A stretch of 25,898 nt of DNA. Origin: a virus. Below the pieces are notes generated by a model, which saw nothing but the letters and a program-made list of their open reading frames with translations, was not told the origin of the DNA and did not search any database. The position numbers and the translations under genes are program-made. Below are positions 16,130 through 23,678 of the stretch, in pieces. Location of the stretch: IMG/VR virus record IMGVR_UViG_3300041955_000117, positions 1 through 25,898 of that record; one strand, written 5' to 3'. Position 1 is the stretch's first letter; each line of letters opens with the position of its first letter.

Positions 16130-16619
16130 TCCCCTTATTCCACGGAACGTGACTGGCCTTGAAACGGGTAGGCGATCCGGATTCGAGGAATTTACGTTTG
16201 GCGACGCTGTCCATGGGACCGCGCAAGGCGCGAGCGGCGGTAAGCCGTTTCCGGTGTTCTTCGGATAGCGATCTCCCTTTGCTCCACATGTTTTTGCCCT
16301 TGTGAGAACAGCTCATTTTCTTCCGGGTTTCCGCTGAATGGTGCAGTCCAATTCTGCTCTTGCCGATGGCTGTCAGCGTTTCCTGCGAATACACTCCAGT
16401 CTTCCCTTTATTCCACGGGACAATTCCCTTTAGTGATTGACCGGAGAGCATCCTCCATGCAATAAGATCACCGATTTTCCCAAATTCTCGGTATAGGTCG
16501 CGATGCAATTCCGCGTGAAGCCCCACCGAAATTGGAGGGGTTACATTGTCGGGGGAATCGTCCTCATATCCCAGGTGGTGCCTCGGGCAGATATGGTGGA
16601 CGTGAAGTGGATATCGCAT
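16119..16619 (-). CDS. HNH homing-type endonuclease with NUMOD3 motifs
   Basis: The N-terminus holds an HNH-type core (VHHICPRHHLGYEDDSPDNV, then GLHAELHRDLY). The rest contains repeated NUMOD3-like DNA-binding segments: VPWNKGKTGVYSQETLTAIGKS, HSAETRKKMSCSHKGKN and SLSEEHRKRLTAARALRG, with a final PWNKG. This combination is known from phage homing endonucleases, which cut and invade related genomes. The ATG at 16619 is chosen; a TTG 18 bases further upstream lies in the U-tract of the terminator. The gene appears more AT-rich than its neighbours (not computed), and it separates the capsid gene from the connector gene. Its end overlaps the start of the connector. About 166 residues. Confidence 0.85.
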   Translation of the reverse strand: MRYPLHVHHICPRHHLGYEDDSPDNVTPPISVGLHAELHRDLYREFGKIGDLIAWRMLSGQSLKGIVPWNKGKTGVYSQETLTAIGKSRIGLHHSAETRKKMSCSHKGKNMWSKGRSLSEEHRKRLTAARALRGPMDSVAKRKFLESGSPTRFKASHVPWNKGIGG

Positions 16620-16635
16620 AAGGCGTTGATCTTTC

Positions 16636-16676
16636 AAAAAAGGCGTGCGGCCCCTGGAGGATATCGGGCCGCACGC
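16636..16676 (-). terminator. Intrinsic terminator after the capsid gene
   Basis: A perfect 11-base inverted repeat (GCGTGCGGCCC at 16643-16653 and its complement at 16666-16676) has a 12-base loop. On the minus strand the stem is followed by C and six T residues (16641-16636). It starts 27 bases downstream of the capsid stop. This is the clearest Rho-independent terminator in the window. Confidence 0.93.
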
Positions 16677-16702
16677 TGCAGATGGGAGAATCCGGTGTCC
16701 GC

Positions 16703-18040
16703 TTAGCTCGCGGCGTTGACGCCGACGGCTACCGGGTGCGTGCCGGCATCGATGAGTTGGGAGTCGAAACGCTGGAAGGCGATGAAACCGACCTGGAGGT
16801 AATCGGCGTAGCGCTCGACCAGCCGCATGACCGTCGTCCCTCCGGCCACTTCACGCACCTTGAAGGTGCTCATGTCGCCGAAAAGCACGGACTTGGCGCT
16901 GGCGGTCGGCGTCGCCATGTCCTGGTTGATGACATAGGGGTGATCGAGGATGAGCGGCTTGGCCGCGATCAAGTCCACCGCGGCGCCGTCGCGGAAGCTG
17001 GCCGAGAGGCCCGGCTGCCACAGCGGCCGGCCCACGCTATCCACGATCTTCTTGAGGGATTTCAGCACCAGATCGCTGAACATCCAGCGGGTGGCCGGGT
17101 TGAACCGGTACGCCGGATTGACGGTGTGCTCCAGCTCCACCAGGTCCGCATAGGCCGGAGCCGTGACGCCGGCGCCGCTGTTGCTGTCGAACTGGTAAGT
17201 TCCCCCGGCGGCATAGGCCGCGGGCACGATGCCATAGGGTTCGGAGGAGCCGGTCCCGAGGGTGCACTTCCAGTTGTAGAGACGGCCCAAGCGGGTGCCG
17301 AGCAGCCGCGCGGTCAGGGCGTCCATGTCGAAGAAAGCGTCCTGGATCAGAGCGAGCGGAATCAGGATCAGGTCGCTCGATCCGATGTAGGCGTTGAACG
17401 TGACCGAGTTAAACGCGAAGTCCGTTTCGGTCACCTGCACATTCACCCCGATGATGCGGCCACGGTTCGTTGTGTCGTTGACGGTCGGCCACGGGAACGG
17501 CTTGCCCGTCTCGGTGGTGAACTTCTCGACCACGCCGTCGATCCCTCCGAACCACTTCTTGGCCTCTTCCAGCATGCCGGAAAATCCGGTAGGGATCAGG
17601 TAGCCGCCGCCCGTGGTGGTGAGCGTCTGCTGATTGCGAATCCTGGGATCGTTATCGATCCGCATGTGAATCCGCTCCTCGGAGTCGAGCGCGGCCAGCC
17701 CATGCCGCAGCCATTTCGAGAACGCCCGGTAAGCGGCGTCCTTCATGCGCTCGGCGCGGGCCTTGCCGGTGATCCGCATGGTGTCCTGGAGCTCTTCCAC
17801 CTGGACTTCCGTGGGCTTTACGCCACCCGGCGCGGCGGCCAGCGCGTCCACAATGGAGGTCGCCTTTTCGGCGGCCTTGATGCTGTCTTCGAGGGCCGTG
17901 TATTCGGTTTCGAGCGCGTGAAACTTCTCACGCTCTTCGGAGGTCAGGCCCCGGTTGTTTTCGTTTTTCGCTTTGTCCACAATGGCCTGCAACTGGGCGG
18001 CCAGTGGCGCGAGCTTTTCCCGTAACGCTTTGGCGTACAT
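16703..18040 (-). CDS. Major capsid protein, HK97 fold (445 aa)
   Basis: The N-terminal about 110 residues are charged and helical (ALREKLAPLAAQLQAIVDKA, then EEREKFHALETEYTALEDSI), like the delta domain that acts as internal scaffold and is removed by the prohead protease. The mature HK97-fold part appears to begin around residues 125-145, with QQTLTTTGGGYLIPTGFSG, the usual opening of this family. It goes on through ITLFR-like beta segments, GTGSSEPYGIVPA (near 280) and the C-terminal VLFGDMSTFKVREVAGGTTV then ADYLQVGFIAFQRFDSQL. The order portal-protease-capsid is standard. A strong AAGGAG site precedes the ATG and an intrinsic terminator follows the stop, both fitting an abundant product. 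Confidence 0.95.
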   Translation of the reverse strand: MYAKALREKLAPLAAQLQAIVDKAKNENNRGLTSEEREKFHALETEYTALEDSIKAAEKATSIVDALAAAPGGVKPTEVQVEELQDTMRITGKARAERMKDAAYRAFSKWLRHGLAALDSEERIHMRIDNDPRIRNQQTLTTTGGGYLIPTGFSGMLEEAKKWFGGIDGVVEKFTTETGKPFPWPTVNDTTNRGRIIGVNVQVTETDFAFNSVTFNAYIGSSDLILIPLALIQDAFFDMDALTARLLGTRLGRLYNWKCTLGTGSSEPYGIVPAAYAAGGTYQFDSNSGAGVTAPAYADLVELEHTVNPAYRFNPATRWMFSDLVLKSLKKIVDSVGRPLWQPGLSASFRDGAAVDLIAAKPLILDHPYVINQDMATPTASAKSVLFGDMSTFKVREVAGGTTVMRLVERYADYLQVGFIAFQRFDSQLIDAGTHPVAVGVNAAS

Positions 18041-18047
18041 GAGCTTT

Positions 18048-18053
18048 CTCCTT
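18048..18053 (-). promoter_or_regulatory. Consensus ribosome binding site of capsid gene
   Basis: The minus strand reads AAGGAG seven bases before the capsid ATG. The 97-base leader between protease and capsid genes (18041-18137) also holds an imperfect GC-rich hairpin (GCGAG...CTCGC arms around 18075-18101); I see no convincing promoter there. Confidence 0.8.
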
Positions 18054-18137
18054 GTGTTGTTCAGGTTGCGCGCCTGCGAGCGCCCTGGCGCCCACGCCTC
18101 GCTTGCCGATGGTTGTGGGATCGGCTTTTGACTCGAT

Positions 18138-18989
18138 TCAGCGGCCCAGCATCGATATGCGGGCCTCGTACAGACTCAGATCCGATTCCGCGCTGGCGCC
18201 TTCCTGCATTGGGCAGTCCTTGCAGTTCTTGTCGGCGCAGTCCGCGTTGGTGCAGGCGTCGCAGTTCGACGCCGCGCAATTCTCACACGAGCATTCGCAC
18301 TCAGCCTTCGCCTGGAATCGCGCGCGGAACCTCCGCGCCAGCGCCATCGCTTCCGGCTCCTCGGCCTGGCTGATCTCGGTGCAGAATCCATCCCGCAAGC
18401 AATCCTGGGAGGACATCCACGTTTCGGCGTCCATGAGGGCCCGGATTTCCGCCGTCGTTTTTCCCGTGCGATCTACATACGCCTGGCCAATCGCCTCCGA
18501 AACCTTATCCAGCGTATCGGCCATCTTGCGCATGTCGCTGGCGTAGCCGCGGCAGTCGGACCAGGCGTTGTGAATCATCATCATGGAACTCGGCCCCATC
18601 GTGATCGTGTCGCCCGCCATCGCGACGATGGAGGCGGAGGAGGCGGCAACTCCATCCACGAACACGGCCACCGGCTTGCCCTGCGAACGCATCAGGGAAT
18701 GAATCGCAATGCCTTCGAAGGCGTCACCGCCGGGCGAGTTGACGCGCAATGCAATCTTGGTGTAGGCGCCGGCCGAGTCCATCTGCTTTTTGATGGCGGT
18801 GGCGCTGATCAGGCCTTCGGTGGAACAGCCCCAGGACTCCAGCATGCTGATGGTGGCCGCGTCCACGATGTCTCCGTAGATCAGCATCTCGAGTGTGCCA
18901 TCGGGCAGGATCGAGGCTTGAAAGCGCGGACGAGCCGGGACCGCCGCGGTCGGCGGCCGCTTGTTGGGTTGGTGCAATTGCAAAGGCAT
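18138..18989 (-). CDS. ClpP-like prohead protease with cysteine-rich C-terminus (283 aa)
   Basis: This is a ClpP/S49-type serine protease of phage heads. Seen motifs: RVNSPGGDAFEGIAIHSLM (about 82-100), the nucleophile region DGVAASSASIVAMAGD with Ser117, the histidine motif MMMIHNAW with His140, and a downstream YVDRTGKTTAEI and MDAETWMSS segment (about 171-194) that would supply the acidic residue. It cleaves the capsid delta domain and scaffold during maturation. Unusually, residues 231-259 contain nine cysteines (231, 233, 235, 238, 243, 246, 251, 256, 259) in CxC and CxxC spacing, which looks like a metal-binding tail. It follows the ferritin-like gene with no gap. Catalytic assignment is by homology reading. 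Confidence 0.92.
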   Translation of the reverse strand: MPLQLHQPNKRPPTAAVPARPRFQASILPDGTLEMLIYGDIVDAATISMLESWGCSTEGLISATAIKKQMDSAGAYTKIALRVNSPGGDAFEGIAIHSLMRSQGKPVAVFVDGVAASSASIVAMAGDTITMGPSSMMMIHNAWSDCRGYASDMRKMADTLDKVSEAIGQAYVDRTGKTTAEIRALMDAETWMSSQDCLRDGFCTEISQAEEPEAMALARRFRARFQAKAECECSCENCAASNCDACTNADCADKNCKDCPMQEGASAESDLSLYEARISMLGR

Positions 18990-19451
18990 TTACATTTTCT
19001 CCGCGATGTATTCGTCCTCGCCGATTCCAGCGATCAGACGGAGTTGCTGCTCAAGCCAGCCGACGTGCTGCTGGTGCCACTTCAGCAGGTGCTCGAACAG
19101 GTTCCGCGTGGTATCGTCGAGCGCCTTCATGGAGGTCTGGATGGCTTCTTCGTAGGGCTGGATGATCGCCATCTCCAGTGCGAGCTCGGCCTGAAACGTC
19201 TCCGTAAGCGTTGGCTGTTCGGTTACCGGCGCCGCGACGTAGCCCGGGTTGCCTCCCAGCAGAAGCAGCCGATCGGTCACCTTCTTCAGAAATCGATGGG
19301 CATCGCATCCGAGCGATTTGATCTTGCACGCGATCTTTTTGACGCCCAGGAACTTCAATGACCGCCAATCGAGGCGGTACTGAATGTTGAGATGGGATTC
19401 GGCCGCAACGGCCGCCTGCAGAGCTTTGATTACGTCGGGGTTGCCGGTCAT
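18990..19451 (-). CDS. Bacterioferritin-like four-helix protein with altered metal site (153 aa)
   Basis: The protein follows bacterioferritin almost residue for residue in numbering: MTGNPDVIKALQAAVAAES at the start, QYRLDWRSLKFLG, DRLLLLGGNP (60-69), ELALEMAIIQ (89-98) and HVGWLEQQL (129-137). By eye against E. coli Bfr, ferroxidase ligand Glu18 is kept, Glu51 is Ala51, His54 is Phe54, Glu94 corresponds to Glu93, Glu127 to His126 and His130 to His129. The haem-ligand Met52 position is His52. So the classical di-iron centre is not intact. The gene lies between portal and protease, and its ATG (GGAGG four bases upstream) overlaps the portal stop. Possible roles are structural scaffold, metal binding or iron-related cargo; none is demonstrated. 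Confidence 0.85.
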   Translation of the reverse strand: MTGNPDVIKALQAAVAAESHLNIQYRLDWRSLKFLGVKKIACKIKSLGCDAHRFLKKVTDRLLLLGGNPGYVAAPVTEQPTLTETFQAELALEMAIIQPYEEAIQTSMKALDDTTRNLFEHLLKWHQQHVGWLEQQLRLIAGIGEDEYIAEKM

Positions 19452-21040
19452 AAAACCTCCAGCGCGAGTGCGCCGTAAACCTGTTCTGTGATTCGTGCCG
19501 CACTAGCCGCGGCATCTTTCTTTTGCCACCCGGCGGCGGCGGAGGCTATTTCCGCAACTTGCGATTCGACGACCTCGAGCTCCCGCCTCGATAGCTCGGC
19601 GTTTCCGAATCGCTGCGCAACGAGAGCCTGGGCCATCGAGGCGACTGCCGGGTAAATCGCGCGCCGGGTGAATTCGGCTTCTCCACCACGGTTGATCGCG
19701 CGCCCGATAGCATCCCGGAAGAGCCGGCGGTAGGAGGCGATGATCTGGTGGCCACGTAACTCGGCGGCCGGGTTCCCCTCATCGGAATTGGTGCCGGCGC
19801 CCCCGCCAGCCGCCGAGTTATCCTCTTCGCCGGGCAGCAGCGACGTGAGGGAAATGTATGCCCCTTGAACGATTCGAATGTGGCCGCCGTCGGCCTCGCC
19901 TATCGGATTCTGCCTGAGCGCCCGGAGCACATCGTCGGCATGATAGATGCCGCCGTTCCGGAGCGCCATCAGCCCGGCCGTCTGCGAGGCGAAGTCCCCG
20001 CGCGTCAGGTCCATGAAGTTGTGCTCGCAGACAAATGGCCCACTGAGGAGCTTGTAATTGATTTCCTGTTCCATGTTCACCGCGCGCGGCGAAAGACAGA
20101 AACGGACGTAATCGAGTCCTTGGTGTTCGATGTTGTTGTTGGTGGCCCGCTGGAGATCCTGGAGAAGGTGCATGGGCACGCGGTAGAGGCAAGCTATTTC
20201 CTCTTTTTGAAACTTCCGCGTGGCGATGAACTGGGCATCCTCGGGGGGGATGCTGATCTGCTCCCACTTCATGCCCTCCTCGAGAATGACGGGCCGGAGG
20301 GCTGTTTCCCCGGTGGCCCATTCGCGCAGGGACTTTTTGAGGTTCTCGTAAGCCTCCGGCTCCAACGTCTGCGGGTGACTCAGGACTCCTGTGGCTCGGG
20401 CGCCATTCCCGAAGAACTGCGCCCCGAATTTCTCGGCGGCCATGCTCAGTCCGAAGGCGTTCTTGCATAACTGGATTGGAGAGAGGCCCACGATGCCATC
20501 GAGGGATAGACCCATGAAGTGCAACATGTTTTCGGGGTCGATCCGCGCAACCTGGCCGGTGTCCGTCTGCGTGGTGGCATAGGCAAACTCCCCGTTGATC
20601 TTCACCGGGGAGGTCCTGCCGGAATCGAGCGGCACGAGCGCGATCACGCGCGCGGCTTTATCACGCTTGATCCACGAATAGCCATTTCCGTAGGAGGAGA
20701 CCGATGCGAGCATGGCCGCGCGCCAGACCTGGCTCGACATATTCGGGTTCGGACGATCATGCAGGAGCGGGTAACAGCGGTGCGTCGTCGCCAGCCGCAT
20801 ACTGTCATCGGGCATCTGCTGGAAGATGTCCAGAGAGATGCGCGATAGGTCTTCGCTGATAATCTTGATGCAGCCATATGCCGTAGTGAGCCGTAACGCC
20901 TGCTTCTCGTTGACCATCATGCCGGCGTCGGAACGGCCAATCCCGAGGGATTCAAAAAGCGCGCTCATAGGCAGCAGCGGCTGCGCCGGATCTTCGAGCG
21001 AGAACGCCTTGATGCCGAGGTTGTTACTCAGCCAACCCAT
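19448..21040 (-). CDS. Portal protein, HK97 family (530 aa)
   Basis: Typical HK97-type portal sequence: KQALRLTTAYGCIKIISEDL (about 46-65), PLLHDRPNPNMSS, YGNGYSWIKRD, ENMLHFMGLSLDGIVGLSPI (about 169-188), FGNGARATGVL, QFIATRKFQKEEIACLYRVP and TNNNIEHQGLDYVRFCLSP. It forms the dodecameric DNA entry ring and anchors terminase and connector. After about residue 425 there is a Gly/Ser/Asn-rich linker and then an added helical domain of about 100 residues (HQIIASYRRLFRDAIGRAIN and AELSRRELEVVESQVAEIA), a C-terminal extension beyond the usual core. Its ATG overlaps the stop of the upstream small membrane gene, and a GGAG lies six bases upstream. Confidence 0.94.
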   Translation of the reverse strand: MGWLSNNLGIKAFSLEDPAQPLLPMSALFESLGIGRSDAGMMVNEKQALRLTTAYGCIKIISEDLSRISLDIFQQMPDDSMRLATTHRCYPLLHDRPNPNMSSQVWRAAMLASVSSYGNGYSWIKRDKAARVIALVPLDSGRTSPVKINGEFAYATTQTDTGQVARIDPENMLHFMGLSLDGIVGLSPIQLCKNAFGLSMAAEKFGAQFFGNGARATGVLSHPQTLEPEAYENLKKSLREWATGETALRPVILEEGMKWEQISIPPEDAQFIATRKFQKEEIACLYRVPMHLLQDLQRATNNNIEHQGLDYVRFCLSPRAVNMEQEINYKLLSGPFVCEHNFMDLTRGDFASQTAGLMALRNGGIYHADDVLRALRQNPIGEADGGHIRIVQGAYISLTSLLPGEEDNSAAGGGAGTNSDEGNPAAELRGHQIIASYRRLFRDAIGRAINRGGEAEFTRRAIYPAVASMAQALVAQRFGNAELSRRELEVVESQVAEIASAAAGWQKKDAAASAARITEQVYGALALEVL

Positions 21041-21231
21041 TACTGTCTCCGATTCGCCGCCAGCGCTTCACGCTTCGCTATGCGCTGGGAGCGCTCGATC
21101 AAGAGTGCGAACGAAAAGAACATCAGGCCGGCCAGAATCAGCGCTGCCGGCCAGTAGATCGCAGCCACGCCGGATTCCAACCCCAGGAAGCCGGCAACAA
21201 TCAGCACATCCTGAAGGTCAAGCTTCTTCAT
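21040..21231 (-). CDS. Small two-helix membrane protein between terminase and portal (63 aa)
   Basis: A 63-residue protein with two hydrophobic segments (about residues 8-26, VLIVAGFLGLESGVAAIYW, and 29-45, ALILAGLMFFSFALLIE) and a basic tail (RSQRIAKREALAANRRQ). Its ATG overlaps the terminase stop (ATGA), and its stop overlaps the portal ATG, so it is embedded in the packaging operon. No named family is recognised. Two short membrane helices with a basic C-terminus would allow a holin-like protein, but position between terminase and portal is not typical for lysis genes. Confidence 0.75.
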   Translation of the reverse strand: MKKLDLQDVLIVAGFLGLESGVAAIYWPAALILAGLMFFSFALLIERSQRIAKREALAANRRQ

Positions 21232-22922
21232 AGAGTGAGTAACCCGCGGGTCGCATAAATCGAGTGCTTCTTGGGCGCCGCTGCCAGCGCCCGCGCCATG
21301 GCAGTCACAGTCGCCGAGATCCCGTCGATGCGTTTTGACGATTTGGATCGCTCTGGCTTGCTCGGTTGCACGTTGTCCTTGTGATCACCCTGGAGCCGCA
21401 GACACCGGGCATTCCAATTGAAGACCGGGTTGTTGCCGTGCCGGATTCGCTGGTCGAGATAGAGGGCGAGGAGTTCCTTGGTGGGAGAACTCAGCATCTT
21501 GAAATTCTGCCCGATGTCCACCACCGTGATTCCCTCTTCGAGCTCTAGCTTCTCAGCGGCCGTCCGGAAGTTCCACGGGTCAAAAGGCATCTCCCGGAGT
21601 TGGAACATTCCGTTGGCCCACTTGATCTTTTCCGTGATGGCGTCGAGCTTCACGGAGTTGCCGGGAGTGGCAGTGATAAAGCCGCGCCGCGCCCACTCGG
21701 AGTAAGGGACCTTGTCGCGCCGCTCCCGCTCGGCGATCTTCTCCGCGGGCATCCAGTAATAGAGCAGCACCGACCATTGCGGCGCCTTGCCAGGCGGAAA
21801 GAGCAACGCCAGGGCGCTCAGATCCGTCGTCCAGGAAGCATCCACTCCGGCCCAGCAGGGCTCGCCAACCAATTCCCAATTCCTGATGAGCAACTCGTCA
21901 TCGTATGTGGGCCAGGTTCGAAGGTCTACGCCTCCGCCGCACTGTTGCCACTTCACGATGTCGATAACCGAATCCTCCTGCTGGCCCCAGTATCCGAGCT
22001 GGTAACGCAGGTAGTCCGAACGGATGCGCGGGTCGTTTTCCGCCTTGCGGCAGAGGTCGGCGAGGTCTTTGTCGCGCACGTACCCCCCGTTCTCCTCGTG
22101 GCTCGGGTTCGCGGCGACGCGCGCTTCTTTCGATTTCCAGTAGTCCGGATCGGCTTCAATGCGTTTCGAATCGGCGGCCCAGATGCGCCCGTAGAACCTG
22201 GGGTCCTGAAAAACCTTCTCTTTGATCTGGATCGCGTACTCATGCCGGCGGTAGCAGAGCGGCGATTCATCAGGATCCCCGGCGCTAGTGATGTCGATGA
22301 TGAGCGGGTTTTTCCGCTTCATGACCTTGCGCTCCAGCACCTCGTTAAGTTCGAGGGCGCGAAACGTTCGCCACCGGTGAAGCTCATCCCGGACTACGAA
22401 GGAAGGCGCCAGCCCGTCATGCGCGAAACCATCTGCGGAGATCGCCTTGTAGAAGCTGGTCGGATCGTCGCGGCGCACGATGGTCTTGGTCGATGGCGTG
22501 ACCAGCATCCTGGATGACAGCCTCGCGTTGGCGCCGATCATCTGCGCCGCGGCGCGGAAGACAATCGAGGCTTGCTCTTTGGTGGTGGCCGCCGAGTACA
22601 CCTCCGTCCCAGTGCCTTGTGCCGTCCCCAGGAGCGCCACCACGAGGCCGGCGCAGATCGTCGTTTTCGAGCTTCCGTTCGGCATCTCTAAATACACGTC
22701 CCGATAGACCCGGGTCCCGTCATCGTCCAGCGTCCCGAAAATGTCCCGTATGACTCCGCGCACCCACGGCATGAGCACGAAGGGTTGGCCGGCGTAATCG
22801 CCCGTGAGTGTGAGTTCCCGCTCGAAGAACCTGGTGATCTTGCAGGCCGCGCAGCGCAGGCGCCCATCGCTCAGAAGTTCGGCCCATTCCGTAGGCTCGT
22901 CGCAGAAGGAACAAAATCGCAT
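21228..22922 (-). CDS. terL: Terminase large subunit (564 aa)
   Basis: This is the ATPase-nuclease motor for DNA packaging. An N-terminal CxxC-x16-CxxC zinc-ribbon-like motif (Cys4, 7, 24, 27) precedes the ATPase. The Walker A region is MPNGSSKTT (about 80-88), lacking the usual Gly-Lys pair order but keeping a P-loop-like Lys86-Thr87. Walker B is SFVVRDE (174-180). A TSAGDP coupling motif lies near 212-217. The nuclease domain begins with WAGVDASWTTDLSAL (Asp361 and Asp367), has FDPWNF (447-452), and ends with RIDGISATVTAMARAL (Asp533). Gene order after the small subunit and before the portal is canonical. Overlap with the next gene is four bases. The zinc motif is an addition over many homologues. 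Confidence 0.94.
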   Translation of the reverse strand: MRFCSFCDEPTEWAELLSDGRLRCAACKITRFFERELTLTGDYAGQPFVLMPWVRGVIRDIFGTLDDDGTRVYRDVYLEMPNGSSKTTICAGLVVALLGTAQGTGTEVYSAATTKEQASIVFRAAAQMIGANARLSSRMLVTPSTKTIVRRDDPTSFYKAISADGFAHDGLAPSFVVRDELHRWRTFRALELNEVLERKVMKRKNPLIIDITSAGDPDESPLCYRRHEYAIQIKEKVFQDPRFYGRIWAADSKRIEADPDYWKSKEARVAANPSHEENGGYVRDKDLADLCRKAENDPRIRSDYLRYQLGYWGQQEDSVIDIVKWQQCGGGVDLRTWPTYDDELLIRNWELVGEPCWAGVDASWTTDLSALALLFPPGKAPQWSVLLYYWMPAEKIAERERRDKVPYSEWARRGFITATPGNSVKLDAITEKIKWANGMFQLREMPFDPWNFRTAAEKLELEEGITVVDIGQNFKMLSSPTKELLALYLDQRIRHGNNPVFNWNARCLRLQGDHKDNVQPSKPERSKSSKRIDGISATVTAMARALAAAPKKHSIYATRGLLTL

Positions 22923-22929
22923 TCATCTT

Positions 22930-23112
22930 CTATGGCAGTTTTGGTGGCGGCGGAGGCTCTGGTATTCGTTGGAGCGGTGGCCATCCCGCTTTTGGGTTAG
23001 CTCGATAGGCCGCCAGGTTACGCAGTCTTCGCTGCTCTTCCCGGTATGGAACCACGGCAAGAACCCAGGTGATCAGCAATCCAGCGAAAAGGAAAATCAG
23101 AAGTTCCGTCAC
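22930..23112 (-). CDS. Small single-pass membrane protein between terminase genes (60 aa)
   Basis: A 60-residue protein starting at GTG, with one N-terminal hydrophobic segment (about residues 3-22, ELLIFLFAGLLITWVLAVVP), a basic middle (YREEQRRLRNLAAYR) and a proline-rich end (PEPPPPPKLP). It starts three bases after the small terminase stop and ends seven bases before the large terminase ATG. The family is not recognised. The layout (N-out anchor, cytoplasmic basic and proline-rich tail) suggests a membrane-anchored accessory or spanin/Rz-like fragment, but evidence for a role is lacking. Confidence 0.68.
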   Translation of the reverse strand: MTELLIFLFAGLLITWVLAVVPYREEQRRLRNLAAYRANPKAGWPPLQRIPEPPPPPKLP

Positions 23113-23115
23113 ACC

Positions 23116-23673
23116 TTAAACCTTCAGCAGTTGCGGTCCGCGGGCAAAAGTCGCCACGTCCTCGGGGTCAATGTGAGCCTCGCGCTGCGCTCCGCTGATG
23201 TGGATACTGCTGCGCGCCGAAGCGGACAGACCAAGTTCACGCCGGAGAACGTTTTCCCGGTGACGCAGGGTGTTCAGCATCCGGCCCGATTTTGTCATTT
23301 GCGCTTGGGAGGCAGCGGCGGCGATCTCCGCCTTAGTGACTTTCACGCCTTGTTCTTTGGTCTGCTCCTGGGTCGCCCTGACCGCCCTCCGTTGAGCATC
23401 CCGCATCGCCCGCTGCAAGGTATCCTTGTCCGCCCGTACTTCACAGTAATCGGCCAGCACTGCCCCATCCGCGATGGTGAGCAGACCGGGGACCTGCAGC
23501 ATGATCGCCACGGTGATGCGCCAGATCCGGCGCGCACCCCTGCTCAATCCCCGCGGCATGTCCGGTTCACCCTCCGCAAACTGCGGCTCGTGGTCATTCA
23601 CCGCGCGCTTGCCGGGAAATCCCTGCGCTGCCTCTAGCGCGGTTGGCTTTTTGGCTGGCCCACGAAGTCCCAT
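23116..23673 (-). CDS. terS: Terminase small subunit, P27 family (185 aa)
   Basis: The N-terminal MGLRGPAKKPTALEAAQGFP (residues 1-20) is the hallmark of P27-type small terminases, followed by GKRAVNDHEPQF, a helical middle (ARRIWRITVAIMLQVPGLLT, then VLADYCEVRADKDTLQRA) and an LRRELGLSASARSSI segment near the C-terminus. It recognises the packaging start and regulates the large subunit. ATG at 23673 is chosen since family members start with this motif; a TTG three codons upstream overlaps the stop of the HNH gene and could be used by coupled translation. No strong SD is visible. The middle contains a Lys/Gln/Ala-rich helix longer than in some relatives. Confidence 0.92.
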   Translation of the reverse strand: MGLRGPAKKPTALEAAQGFPGKRAVNDHEPQFAEGEPDMPRGLSRGARRIWRITVAIMLQVPGLLTIADGAVLADYCEVRADKDTLQRAMRDAQRRAVRATQEQTKEQGVKVTKAEIAAAASQAQMTKSGRMLNTLRHRENVLRRELGLSASARSSIHISGAQREAHIDPEDVATFARGPQLLKV

Positions 23674-23678
23674 TGTTT

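Noticed and set aside
16682-18025. Long plus-strand open frame opposite the major capsid gene (447 codons)
   Set aside because: It mirrors the capsid gene in GC-rich DNA and has low-complexity His/Arg/Gly-rich sequence without any known motif; the minus-strand product is a clear capsid protein.
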